A stretch of DNA of 64,000 nt from Desulfosarcina ovata subsp. ovata. GTDB lineage: Bacteria; Desulfobacterota; Desulfobacteria; Desulfobacterales; Desulfosarcinaceae. The position numbers and the translations under genes are program-made. The stretch covers positions 7,503,501 to 7,567,500 of the forward strand of contig NZ_AP021879.1 of the NCBI RefSeq assembly GCF_009689005.1, in the 5' to 3' direction. This document shows, piece after piece, positions 49,451 to 58,293 of this stretch (the stretch's first letter is position 1; every line of letters begins with the position of its first letter). The notes under the pieces were generated by a model. It ran no database searches. It was not told the DNA's origin and saw only the letters and a program-made list of their open reading frames with translations.

Positions 49451-49959
49451 GGATGATTTCCTTCCTTTTTATTGCAGAGCGCGTCCGTGGTACGATAACA
49501 GGGCTTCTCTTTTAACGTTCCGCCAGGAACCAGCATAACGGCACATGAGGCCCATTGAAAAATGAGTTGCGCGACTTCTCCCAGACGATTGTAACAAGGC
49601 CTGTTGTTTCGATAGTGGCATCCCAGAATAATGATATCGACGCTGTTGCGTTCAGCGTATTTGAGAATTTCCGTTGCGGAATCGCCGGCTTGCCATGCAA
49701 ACTGATAGTTTTGAAAACTACCCAACCGTGGTGAATTGATTGCTTTGAATCGATGGAATTCCGTTTGTATTTTTTCAAGATATTTTTTTTCAGTGAGAGG
49801 CGAATGGGATACCGGTTTCACAACAGAAAGAATATCCAGCCGTGCCGCACAACATCCGGCTAAATTCAATGCCATTTTGAAAGCATTGCTGCCCGTTTGT
49901 GAAAATTTCAAGGGCAGCAGAATTTTACGAACCGTTACATCCTTATCGTCGTTTTCCAT
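49447..49959 (-). CDS. Universal stress protein (UspA family)
   Basis: 170 residues from ATG 49959 with GGAG 8 bases upstream (open frame to 50028). 'VRKILLPLKFSQTGSNAFKMALNLAGCCAARLDILSVV' and 'VDIIILGCHYRNNRPCYNRLGEVAQLIFQWASCAVMLV' are Usp-like, with the ATP loop degenerate. Four-base overlap with the downstream cytochrome gene suggests translational coupling and a shared stress or redox response. Confidence 0.75.
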   Translation of the reverse strand: MENDDKDVTVRKILLPLKFSQTGSNAFKMALNLAGCCAARLDILSVVKPVSHSPLTEKKYLEKIQTEFHRFKAINSPRLGSFQNYQFAWQAGDSATEILKYAERNSVDIIILGCHYRNNRPCYNRLGEVAQLIFQWASCAVMLVPGGTLKEKPCYRTTDALCNKKEGNHP

Positions 49960-50337
49960 GATGAGGCTCCGGCATGCCTGATAATATGGGGCACAACCCT
50001 TGATGATTGACGCTCCGGGTGGAAACAATTCTCAAAAAGGCGATTTTTATTGAATGTAGTTTTTGGGTGGTTTTAAGCGTTCTAAATAACACCCAATCAT
50101 ATAATAAGCATAAGATCAATAAAAAATGCAAAGCGACTTTGGGGCGATGTGTTTCTGCCGACCTGGGTAAATTGACTTTCCATGTGGCTGAGATTTAAAA
50201 TGGCTTCGGTTACGGTGACCTTTTCGTGCCAGGGACTCCATTTTTTTACAAAAGTTCATATTTACAACCATCAAGGCGGTGTGGTAGCAACGGTGCGAAT
50301 CTTCCGGTGAACCGCGAAATTTAAATGAGACCGACTC
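49960..50337. promoter_or_regulatory. Divergent region between uspA and the glycan cluster
   Basis: 378 bases. TTGACT at 50172 with TTAAAA 17 bases on is a plausible rightward promoter for the glycosyltransferase operon. At 50205-50240 a stretch (TTACGGTGA..GTGCCAGGGAC) repeats the 3' end of the cytochrome gene (48371-48400) with few differences, possibly a relic of a duplicated cytochrome gene. No full gene is seen. Confidence 0.45.
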
Positions 50338-51549
50338 ATGGCCAGGCATAAGAATTCGACCTTCAATATCCTGATGTATTCCCACGACACCTATGGTCTC
50401 GGCCATATCCGCCGTACCATGGCCATTGCCAACCAATTAAAAACAACGGGTACCAACATCCTTATCCTCACCGGTTCCCCCATCGTGGGGCGTTTCGCGT
50501 TTCCCAAGAACATCGATTTCGTACGCATTCCAGGCATGATCAAGGTCACCAACGAAGAGTATCTGCCACTTTCCATAAAGCTCAATCCCAATCACGTCCT
50601 GGCAATTCGCGAAAAAATTATCCTCGCCACGGCCAAGGCGTTTCGGCCGGCCCTGTTTATCGTGGACAAGGAACCCCTGGGGTTAAAAAAGGAAGTGCTC
50701 TCGACCCTGTTTTGGATGAAAAAATGCCAGCCGCGCTGCAAAACGATTCTGGGATTGCGGGACATCATGGACGATCGCGAGGTGGTCCGTCGGGACTGGA
50801 CCAAGAAAGACATCTACACCCATCTAAAACGGCTTTATGACGAAATCTGGGTCTACGGCCAACAGGACTTTTACGATCCCATCACCGAATATGCCATTCC
50901 GGAAACCGTCAGCCGCAAAATGGTCTTTACCGGCTATATTCCTCGAAAAATCCCTGCTCGCAAGACGGTTTTGGAGACCAAGCGCAGCCTGGGCCTTGCC
51001 GATGATCAGAAACTGATCGTGGTTACCACCGGTGGTGGGGGGGACGGCTTTGCCATCATGGACAACTATATGGCCATGCTGGAACAAGAATCCCAACCAC
51101 TGCCGTTTCGGAGCGTTTTGGTTTTCGGTCCTTTCATGCCCAAACAGCAGCGGCAGCAGATCATCGAGCGCGGACGGCGGCACCAGGTAATCACCTGCCG
51201 GTTTTACCGTCGCATGGAAGAACTTCTGGCGGCCGCCGACGTTGTTATCAGCATGGGCGGGTACAACACGATCTGCGAAATTCTTTCTCAAGGGACCCTT
51301 TCCCTGGTGGTCCCCAGGGAAACACCGCGCAAGGAGCAACTGCTGAGGGCACAGGCCTTGCAACGTCACGGGTTGGCCGATTTCATTCCCTGGCATGAAT
51401 TGAATCCAACTGCGTTGAAGGCCAAGATCATCGCTTTGCTTGAAAATGGCAGTGCCCATCATGAGGCCATCGGCAAATTCCAATTCACCGGGCTTTCGGT
51501 GATGCACGACCGCATCCGAATCTTCAAAGAGCAGCCCTATGTCGCTTAA
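50338..51549 (+). CDS. Glycosyltransferase of the MurG-like (GT-B, family 28-type) group
   Basis: 403 residues. 'ILMYSHDTYGLGHIRRTMAIANQL' is the N-terminal GLGH motif of MurG-like enzymes. The C-terminal donor-binding part has 'IVVTTGGGGDGFAIMDNYM', 'AADVVISMGGYNTICEILSQG' and 'VVPRETPRKEQLLRAQAL'. It is related to the product of 54601-55767. Opens a seven-gene plus-strand cluster; its stop overlaps the next start by 11 bases. The sugar and acceptor are unknown. Confidence 0.82.
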   Translation: MARHKNSTFNILMYSHDTYGLGHIRRTMAIANQLKTTGTNILILTGSPIVGRFAFPKNIDFVRIPGMIKVTNEEYLPLSIKLNPNHVLAIREKIILATAKAFRPALFIVDKEPLGLKKEVLSTLFWMKKCQPRCKTILGLRDIMDDREVVRRDWTKKDIYTHLKRLYDEIWVYGQQDFYDPITEYAIPETVSRKMVFTGYIPRKIPARKTVLETKRSLGLADDQKLIVVTTGGGGDGFAIMDNYMAMLEQESQPLPFRSVLVFGPFMPKQQRQQIIERGRRHQVITCRFYRRMEELLAAADVVISMGGYNTICEILSQGTLSLVVPRETPRKEQLLRAQALQRHGLADFIPWHELNPTALKAKIIALLENGSAHHEAIGKFQFTGLSVMHDRIRIFKEQPYVA

Positions 51550-52798
51550 TCCATCCATAGCCCCAAAAACGACCATCGGTATGATTCTCAAAGGGTATCC
51601 GCGTATATCGGAAACCTTTATTGCCAACGAAATCCTCTTGCTCGAGCGGCTGGGTTTCGATGTGCACATCTTTTCCATGCGCCAGCCGCGGGAAGCGTTC
51701 GCTCACGCCACGGTCCGCGAGATCAAGGCGAAGGTGGACTATCTCCCGGAAAATCTGTTGGCTCCGCTGCCGATTTTTCTGTGGTATAATATTCAATTGT
51801 TGTTAAGGCGCCCCCGGGCCTACCTGGCGGCCTTGGGACTGACCTTGAAGCGGTGGTGCCGCAGCCGCAAATCCGCCACCTTCAAGCACCTGTTGCAGGC
51901 GGGTTATTTGGTTCAGCGCTGCCTCCCCCGGACCCGTGTCGGCCACCTGCACGCCCATTTCGCCCATTCGCCCACGTCGGTGGCGCTGTTCAGCTCCGTT
52001 CTCTCCGGGCTGCCGTTCAGTTTTACCGCCCATGCCAAAGACATCTACACCAGTAACCCGGCACAGCTCAGGGAAAAAATCGAAAAGGCCGCCTTTGTGG
52101 TCACCTGTACCGAATACAACCGCCGCCATCTCCTGCGGTTGACAGGCTCGGCCGCCAAATCGGTCCACCGGGTTTATCATGGCATCGATCTGCGTTTCTT
52201 CAACTCAGAGTTGGACAAAGCATCCCCAAAGCCGCCGTACCGGCTGCTGACCGTCGCGCGCATGACCGAAAAAAAAGGGCTGGACGATGTTTACCGTGCC
52301 TTGGCCATACTCAAGGCGCGCGGCATCCCGTTCACTCATACCCTGATTGGTGAGGGCGACGACCGGGATGAACTGCTGGCCCTGATCGAACGGCTGGATT
52401 TGGACGATGTGACCCGATGGCTGGGCACCCAGCCCCACGGCGTGGTGCTGGACGAGTACCGCAATGCCGATGCGACGGTTCTGGGCTGCCGCATCGCGGC
52501 CAACGGCGATCGGGACGGCATTCCCAACGTCATCGTCGAAAGCATGGCCGTGGGCGTGCCGGTCGTGGCCACGCGGGTGTCCGCGATTCCGGAAATCGTC
52601 AGGCACGGGCAAACCGGCTTGCTGGTATCGCCGAAGAAACCGGCCGAATTGGCGGATGCCATTTTGCGGGTACTCGATGATACCGAATTGCGGGCCAGGA
52701 TTATCCCCGCGGCCAAGGTTGCCGTCAACCGTGATTTCGACAACCGCCGGCTGATTCGCGATCTGGCGGCCATCTACTCCCGTTACATGGGCACTTGA
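51539..52798 (+). CDS. Glycosyltransferase family 4
   Basis: 419 residues. N-terminal 'GYPRISETFIANEILLLERLG' is typical of colanic-acid-type GT4 enzymes, and the C-terminal half has 'LLTVARMTEKKGLDDVYRAL', 'TLIGEGDDRDELLALIE' and 'PNVIVESMAVGVPVVATRVSAIPEIV' with the EX7E catalytic element. Overlaps the preceding glycosyltransferase gene by 11 bases. Cytoplasmic. Confidence 0.88.
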   Translation: MSLNPSIAPKTTIGMILKGYPRISETFIANEILLLERLGFDVHIFSMRQPREAFAHATVREIKAKVDYLPENLLAPLPIFLWYNIQLLLRRPRAYLAALGLTLKRWCRSRKSATFKHLLQAGYLVQRCLPRTRVGHLHAHFAHSPTSVALFSSVLSGLPFSFTAHAKDIYTSNPAQLREKIEKAAFVVTCTEYNRRHLLRLTGSAAKSVHRVYHGIDLRFFNSELDKASPKPPYRLLTVARMTEKKGLDDVYRALAILKARGIPFTHTLIGEGDDRDELLALIERLDLDDVTRWLGTQPHGVVLDEYRNADATVLGCRIAANGDRDGIPNVIVESMAVGVPVVATRVSAIPEIVRHGQTGLLVSPKKPAELADAILRVLDDTELRARIIPAAKVAVNRDFDNRRLIRDLAAIYSRYMGT

Positions 52799-52833
52799 AC
52801 GCAGGCGGATCCGGTCGTGACGGAAATGAACCC

Positions 52834-53994
52834 ATGAACGCTGCGCCATCCCTGCCATTGAACATCGCCTTCTACGCCCCGTTCAAGCCCCTGGATCACC
52901 CCCATCCCTCAGGCGATCGGGCGATTGCCAGCAGCCTTTTCAATTATCTCGAGGGGCGCGGCCACCGGCTGTACATTGCTGACCGGTTGCGCACACGCTG
53001 GATTTTCAGGCAGCCGTGGCGGTGGCCGCATCTCATGATTGCACGTCAACGGGTCGTGCGCCGTTGTACCGGCAAAAGGACGGACCTGTGGCTGACCTAT
53101 CACAGCTATTACAAGGCGCCGGACCTCCTGGGCCCGGTGGCCGCACGAAAAGGCGGACTGCCGTACGTGATCTTTCAGGCGAGCTATGCCACCAAATACC
53201 GCCGGCGGCCCGGTACCGTTTTGGGATTTCACCTCAACCGGCGGGCCCTTCTGGCGGCCGACCACATTTTTGTCAACCGGCATTCCGACTTGAAGAATTT
53301 AAGGCGTCTGTTGCCCGATGAACGGTTGACCTATGTGGCACCGGGTATTTTCCCCGACCAGTTCACCTTTCATGCCCAAAGCAGACGCGAATTGCGTGGC
53401 CGCTGGCGGGCCGATGGTCTGCCGGTGGTCATGACGGCGGCCATGTTCCGCGCGGACGTGAAAACCCAAGGCCTGCTGCTGGTGATCGAGGCCCTGGCCC
53501 TCCTGCGCCGGCGGGGGCGCCGCTTCCTTTTGGTGATTGCCGGCGACGGTCCTGAGCGGGGGCGCCTCCAGGCTGCGGCCCGGGCCAGGATTCCCGGTCA
53601 ATGTCGATTTCTGGGTCGAATCGCACGCGAGGAGATGTACCGATATTACAGTGCTGTCGACCTGTTTGCCTTTCCGGGCATTAACGAATCGCTCGGGATG
53701 GTCTTTCTGGAAGCGCAGGCCTGCCATCTTCCTGTGGTGGCCTTCGATAATGGCGGAATTCCTGAAATTGTGCGCGATGGCCGAACCGGTTTTCTGACAC
53801 CCCTCTTTAATCTCGACGCGTTTGCGGATGCCATCGACCAGCTCATCACCAATCCGGCGCTTTGCCGCAACCTGGGGGAAACGGCCGGCCGGCATGTCCG
53901 TTGCCATCACGACCTGGATGTCAACTACGCGCGCATGCATGCGAAACTCGTCCGCATCACCGCCGGTGGAATGAAAACAAATGCACCGAGATGA
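52834..53994 (+). CDS. Glycosyltransferase family 4
   Basis: 386 residues from ATG 52834. A TTG at 52795 overlapping the previous stop (TTGA) could extend it by 13 residues; no strong ribosome site decides. 'FYAPFKPLDHPHPSGDRAIA' opens the acceptor domain, and 'LLVIAGDGPERGRLQAAA', 'YSAVDLFAFPGINESLGMVFLEAQACHLPVVAFDNGGIPEIV' form the donor domain. The end overlaps the phosphatase gene by 14 bases. Confidence 0.85.
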   Translation: MNAAPSLPLNIAFYAPFKPLDHPHPSGDRAIASSLFNYLEGRGHRLYIADRLRTRWIFRQPWRWPHLMIARQRVVRRCTGKRTDLWLTYHSYYKAPDLLGPVAARKGGLPYVIFQASYATKYRRRPGTVLGFHLNRRALLAADHIFVNRHSDLKNLRRLLPDERLTYVAPGIFPDQFTFHAQSRRELRGRWRADGLPVVMTAAMFRADVKTQGLLLVIEALALLRRRGRRFLLVIAGDGPERGRLQAAARARIPGQCRFLGRIAREEMYRYYSAVDLFAFPGINESLGMVFLEAQACHLPVVAFDNGGIPEIVRDGRTGFLTPLFNLDAFADAIDQLITNPALCRNLGETAGRHVRCHHDLDVNYARMHAKLVRITAGGMKTNAPR

Positions 53995-54604
53995 CGCTTC
54001 GACAACTCGCTTCGGGCTGCTCCGTCATGTGGAAACCGTCTGGAATCGCGAAAAGCGGATTCAAGGGCAGCAGGATTCGCCGCTGACCGCCAACGGTACG
54101 GCCATGGCCCGTCAATATGGAACCCGCCTGGCGGCCTACCCATGGAACCAGATCGTCACCAGCGACCTCGAACGGGCGGTGCAAACCGGACGTTTGATCA
54201 ATGAAACCCTGAAACTTCCGTCCACCAGCGTGCGATCACTCAAGGAAATGGATTGGGGCGAATGGACCGGATTTACCCTGGCCCAGATCCGGGCCGCCGG
54301 TCCCGAGCGGCTGGCGCTCCTGGACGTCGATTTCTGGAACCACGGCCCGCCGGGGGGGGAAACCCGCGGGCAGCTGTTTGTCCGCATTCGCGAGGCCCTG
54401 TTGTCCATGGCCCGTTGCCATCGGCATGAGCGCATCCTGGTCGTAGTCCATGGAGGCGTCCTCAAGGCCTTGTTTCAGGGGCTGGCCGATTCTCCGACCG
54501 GGCAGGTGACCCAGCGCCCGGTTTCGGGCTACCTGCATTGGTTAACCAGCGACGGGAAAACGTTATTTCTGGGTGACGCCGAATGGATGGGGGAGACTCG
54601 GTGA
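53981..54604 (+). CDS. Histidine phosphatase family protein (phosphoglycerate-mutase-like)
   Basis: 207 residues. 'FGLLRHVETVWNREKRIQG' is the RHG-type active site with Gly replaced by Val (RHVET). 'VTSDLERAVQTGRLI', 'LKEMDWGEWTGFTLAQI' and 'ILVVVHGGVLKALFQGL' supply the other catalytic positions. Such enzymes in glycan clusters dephosphorylate sugar or nucleotide phosphates. It overlaps the genes on both sides (14 and 4 bases). Confidence 0.85.
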   Translation: MHRDDASTTRFGLLRHVETVWNREKRIQGQQDSPLTANGTAMARQYGTRLAAYPWNQIVTSDLERAVQTGRLINETLKLPSTSVRSLKEMDWGEWTGFTLAQIRAAGPERLALLDVDFWNHGPPGGETRGQLFVRIREALLSMARCHRHERILVVVHGGVLKALFQGLADSPTGQVTQRPVSGYLHWLTSDGKTLFLGDAEWMGETR

Positions 54605-55767
54605 AAATTTTTTTCTATTGTCAACACGTGCTGGGGCTCGGCCATTTTTTTCGGACCCTCGAAATCTGCCGCAAGCTCGATGCCCATGATGTGGTACTGG
54701 TCACCGGGGGGACCCGCGTGGAGATCCCCCTACCGGACCACGTCAGGGAAAAGCGCCTGCCGACCCTGATGATGGATGAAGGCTTCAAGACCCTGATCTC
54801 CGGTGCAGAGGATCAGGCCGTGGCTGACATTCAAGCGCAGCGCCAAACGGTGTTGTGGGAACTGTTTCGCGAGGAGCGGCCGGATCTTTTAATTATCGAG
54901 CTCTACCCGTTTGGGCGTAAAAAATTCAGGGTCGAGCTGGATTCCATTTTGTCCGCCGTTAAAGATGGGCGCCTGCCGCCCTGCCGCGTCGTCTGCAGTT
55001 TGCGGGACATCCTGGTGGAAAAGGACGACACGGCGGCCTATGAGCAGCGGGTGGTTAACACCATGAACGCCTATTTCGATGCCCTGCTGGTCCATGCCGA
55101 CCCCGGGTGGCTGCGGCTCGACCAGACCTTCGGGCGGGTGCCGGACCTTGAACCCCCGCTAATTTATACCGGTTTCGTGGCCGAGCGGGCACCCCGCGAT
55201 GCCCGGTGGCGGATGCGGACCCGCCTGGGGCTGTCGTCCGGGAAGCGCCTCGTCATCGCCAGCGCCGGCGGCGGCAAGGTGGGCGGTCGACTGCTCGGAT
55301 CGGTCGTCTCGGCCATGGCCCATCTGCCCGACGACGATTTGCACCTGATCGTCTTTACCGGACCCTTCATGGACGATGCAACGGTTGACGATTTGCGGCG
55401 CACCGCAGATCCTCGCATTGTCGTCCAGCGCTTTACCGACGAATTCCTCGCCCATCTTGCCGCGGCCGATCTTTCCATCTCCATGGCCGGCTACAACACC
55501 TGCATGAACATTCTGGCCGCCGGTGTGCCGGCCCTGGTCTGGCCGTTCGCCCAGAACCGCGAGCAGCGCATGCGTGCAGAATTGCTGGCCGATCACGGCG
55601 CTTTAACGGTGTTGGGAAACGACGATCTTGAGCCCGGGGGGCTGGCAGGCCTCGTGAAAACCGCACTGGAAGTGAAACCTTGTGCCCGATTGACCATCAA
55701 TCTTGACGGCGCCGCCGAAACGGCCGCCTGGCTGGAGACCGGTTTGGCATCCAAACCATCGATCTAA
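54601..55767 (+). CDS. MurG-like glycosyltransferase, paralogue of the first gene of the cluster
   Basis: 388 residues from a GTG at 54601 that overlaps the preceding TGA (GTGA). 'FYCQHVLGLGHFFRTLEICRKL' parallels 'YSHDTYGLGHIRRTMAIANQL' of the gene at 50338, and 'VIASAGGGKVGGRLLGSV' and 'AADLSISMAGYNTCMNILAAGVPALVWPF' give the donor site. The two paralogues may add related sugars. Length and motifs intact. Confidence 0.82.
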   Translation: MKIFFYCQHVLGLGHFFRTLEICRKLDAHDVVLVTGGTRVEIPLPDHVREKRLPTLMMDEGFKTLISGAEDQAVADIQAQRQTVLWELFREERPDLLIIELYPFGRKKFRVELDSILSAVKDGRLPPCRVVCSLRDILVEKDDTAAYEQRVVNTMNAYFDALLVHADPGWLRLDQTFGRVPDLEPPLIYTGFVAERAPRDARWRMRTRLGLSSGKRLVIASAGGGKVGGRLLGSVVSAMAHLPDDDLHLIVFTGPFMDDATVDDLRRTADPRIVVQRFTDEFLAHLAAADLSISMAGYNTCMNILAAGVPALVWPFAQNREQRMRAELLADHGALTVLGNDDLEPGGLAGLVKTALEVKPCARLTINLDGAAETAAWLETGLASKPSI

Positions 55768-55778
55768 AGGAGCGACCC

Positions 55779-56546
55779 ATGTCCAAACCCATTTCCCCGT
55801 TATGGCGGCAAATGCCCGCCGACATTGACGAGCGCTTGCGGCAGATCGTCCATTCAGCACCCCCGTGCAAGGTTTTTTTCCGGGCGGATGACATTGGTGT
55901 CCCCGGATCGATGTTCAGCCGCCTGCTCGGCATTTTTGCGGCCCACAACGCGCCCCTCGCGCTGGCGGTGGTGCCCACTTGGCTGACTTTTCCGCGTTGG
56001 GAGGCCATCCAGCGCGAGGCGGCCCCCAACGCCCGCCTGTGGTGCTGGCATCAGCACGGCTGGCGGCATCGCAACCATGAGCGGGAGGGGAAAAAGCAGG
56101 AGTTTGGCCCCAACCGGGCACTGACGGCGATCATCAGCGATGTCACCCGTGGGCAGCAGCGGTTACGAACGATCATGGGTAAGGCGTTTCAGCCGATTTT
56201 TACGCCACCATGGAATCGCTGCGATGATCGAACACTGAGTGTGCTTGCCGACAATGGCTTCGCCGCCGTCTCCCGCTTCGTGACCAAACAACCGCCTGGC
56301 CGGCTACCCCTTCCTGACATCCCCGTGAGCGTGGACCTGCACACCCGTAAATGCAGAAACAGCAAGGAAGATTGGCGGGCGCTTTTTTCCGAACTCGCCG
56401 ATGGCCTGGCGCGGCCGGTGTGCGGGATCATGATCCACCATCAACGCATGAATGACGCCGCCTTCGTTTTTCTGGAAATCCTTTTAAAACGGCTCAGCGC
56501 CAGGGGGAGTCTCGTTTCCCTGGAATGCCTGCTTGAAAGTGCCTAA
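55779..56546 (+). CDS. Polysaccharide deacetylase-like protein
   Basis: 255 residues, no signal peptide. 'KVFFRADDIGVPGSMFSRLLGIF' (metal Asp pair), 'WCWHQHGWRHRNHE' (metal His motif), 'FTPPWNRCDDRTLSVLADNGFAAVS' and 'CGIMIHHQRMND' match carbohydrate esterase 4/YdjC-like NodB folds. It would de-N-acetylate a sugar in the cytoplasm or on a lipid carrier. AAAGGAG precedes the ATG. Last plus-strand gene of the cluster. Confidence 0.8.
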   Translation: MSKPISPLWRQMPADIDERLRQIVHSAPPCKVFFRADDIGVPGSMFSRLLGIFAAHNAPLALAVVPTWLTFPRWEAIQREAAPNARLWCWHQHGWRHRNHEREGKKQEFGPNRALTAIISDVTRGQQRLRTIMGKAFQPIFTPPWNRCDDRTLSVLADNGFAAVSRFVTKQPPGRLPLPDIPVSVDLHTRKCRNSKEDWRALFSELADGLARPVCGIMIHHQRMNDAAFVFLEILLKRLSARGSLVSLECLLESA

Positions 56547-56708
56547 GGATCGGGAATTTTATTAATTAAACGAAATTGCTTGTTCTTGCGCCCGTCTTCC
56601 GCGTTGCATCAACGGCCACATACTCCCGGTATGCAACCCTTGATGCGCCTTGAAGACGAACACAAGCCCGGCGCAATTACGTTCAATTAATTTCATCCCC
56701 GATCCTAA
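56543..56708. repeat. Dispersed palindromic repeat, copy 3, between convergent genes
   Basis: A long imperfect palindrome from AAGGATCGGG (56545) to CCCCGATCCT (56706), with the core CTTGTTCTTGCGCCCGTCTT to GACGAACACAAGCCCGGCGC (56579-56674). It fills the gap between the deacetylase and the converging glycosyltransferase gene and could serve as a bidirectional terminator. The core recurs at 18911-19012 (minus) and 40199-40295. Confidence 0.65.
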
Positions 56709-58177
56709 TCCACCGAGAGGCGAATCGGTATGCGGGTTTTGCCACGGATGATGTCCAGAAGCTGTATGAACTGCGGTCTGAACCGTTCGATGTCATTCGG
56801 GTCGGCATAGCGCGAAACGCCGCTGCTGGTCATTTTGACGATATCTTCCCTCCACACATAGCCCGAATGCAAAAAAAGATTTTTAAGAAGCCCATTGACT
56901 TGCCGGCTTGCAATGGTGCTGCCTGAGTTGGCCAAAAACCATTCCCGGGGAGCAAAGTCCACGGTATGGTCGACAACGTGGCGAATCGTTGCGGCAAGTG
57001 CGTGTTCCTTTACGGCCAGTCCGGTTTGCGGAGTAAAAATGTCCATGTTGGTGCCAGCCATGGAGGAATTGACCACCTGGGGAATGTCGGAGCGCATGAA
57101 TTCGTAAATGGCCCGGCAGCCGTTTTCATTCAGGGATAGATGCACGCCCATACGGCATTTGGCCAGGATTTCCGGGACCTCGCCGCGTTTCAGGTTCGTC
57201 AGGACCTGCACCCGCCCCTCGAGTGCTTTGGCGCGTACCATTTGATTGAATGCCGCGATATTGTCTTCTGAACCCCGGCCCAGAAACACGGCCGTGCAAT
57301 GTCTCAAGGGGGATTCCTGCAGCAGTTCCAGCATGCGCCGATGACGTTTTCTATCCATTTCATCAAAGGTTCCATTGAACACAATGTCGTATTGGGGCAT
57401 GGTTTTGGGCGGCAGATCGATCCGTTCATCCAGATATTCGGCGTGGGCCAGTTGAGTGGCCCAGGTATTGGTCTGCGCGGAAAGAAAACGCGCGTCTTCG
57501 GCGCCGCAAACACCGAACAGGCAAGGATCGGTGCCATGGCTGAACCGCCTTAACCAGGTTTGGCGAAAGGCCACGCCAATGGGCGGTTCAATATAGAGGA
57601 TGTAAAACCGTCTAAGCTCATTTAAAAGATCCCCATCGGCAAAAATGTAGGGCAGGGCGAAAATACGCAGAACGCCTTTTTCCTCGGGCAGCCGGGGTTT
57701 TTTCAGAACTTGGCAAAAATGTCTGAGTTTGTATTGTTTCTGCTTTTTTTTATTCAGTTTCCTGGATATTTTGCCGGTCTCGGACGCGAGCTGAGCCATC
57801 AGTTCGGGCGCTTTCGGGTATGCCCGGCAGGCTTTCCTGAACCACTGCCATTGATCGGGAAAAGGCAGCAAGGCCAGGAACAGCAGCGCTTCTTTTTTTA
57901 CCTCGGGGGATTGGGTTTCGGAACCGGTCGCATTCACCATCCGGGTAAAAAACGCCGCCCGTTCGCGAAAAACCCGGTAGGGCCAATCCAGGCCCTTGTC
58001 GTTTTCCAGTTCCGGGCGCTGCCATAGTAGCAGTGCGCGCAAGGCGTCATTGAGCTGCACACGCTGGTGGATCAGTTCGGTGCCATCCAGGGAATCGAAA
58101 AGCCGGTCGGTATCGACCTGGTCTGCAAACGCCATGATGGTGGCGATATTTTGCGTTGCGGATAGCATCGTCTCCAT
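56705..58177 (-). CDS. Glycosyltransferase (GT4-like) with an N-terminal helical extension
   Basis: 490 residues. The first 170 are helical without a recognised fold. From about 250 the GT-B donor domain is seen: 'YDIVFNGTFDEMDRKRHRRML', 'VFLGRGSEDNIAAFNQMV', 'KRGEVPEILAKCRMGVHLSLNENGCRAIYEFMRSDIPQVV'. A role in the same surface glycan is likely although it converges on the cluster. Its start lies 27 bases after the original stop of the sigma-54 activator gene, so those two formed one transcript before the ISL3 insertion. Confidence 0.75.
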   Translation of the reverse strand: METMLSATQNIATIMAFADQVDTDRLFDSLDGTELIHQRVQLNDALRALLLWQRPELENDKGLDWPYRVFRERAAFFTRMVNATGSETQSPEVKKEALLFLALLPFPDQWQWFRKACRAYPKAPELMAQLASETGKISRKLNKKKQKQYKLRHFCQVLKKPRLPEEKGVLRIFALPYIFADGDLLNELRRFYILYIEPPIGVAFRQTWLRRFSHGTDPCLFGVCGAEDARFLSAQTNTWATQLAHAEYLDERIDLPPKTMPQYDIVFNGTFDEMDRKRHRRMLELLQESPLRHCTAVFLGRGSEDNIAAFNQMVRAKALEGRVQVLTNLKRGEVPEILAKCRMGVHLSLNENGCRAIYEFMRSDIPQVVNSSMAGTNMDIFTPQTGLAVKEHALAATIRHVVDHTVDFAPREWFLANSGSTIASRQVNGLLKNLFLHSGYVWREDIVKMTSSGVSRYADPNDIERFRPQFIQLLDIIRGKTRIPIRLSVD

Positions 58178-58204
58178 TTGTACCCGTGTCGTCGTTTCTT
58201 TTTA

Positions 58205-58285
58205 TTAATTATCGGCCAAGGAGATACCAAGATCGGCACCGTCCGTCATGGCGGATTGCTCACCTTGCGGCGGCTTAAGGGGAAT
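58205..58285 (-). pseudogene. Displaced original C-terminus of the sigma-54 activator gene
   Basis: Directly beyond the ISL3 left end the frame continues IPLKPPQGEQSAMTDGADLG then ISLADN to a TAA at 58205. Deleting the IS and one ATCATATT copy joins this in frame after 'WKYMKKYD' of the activator. The 26 codons are now orphaned. Confidence 0.8.
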
Positions 58286-58293
58286 ATCATATT

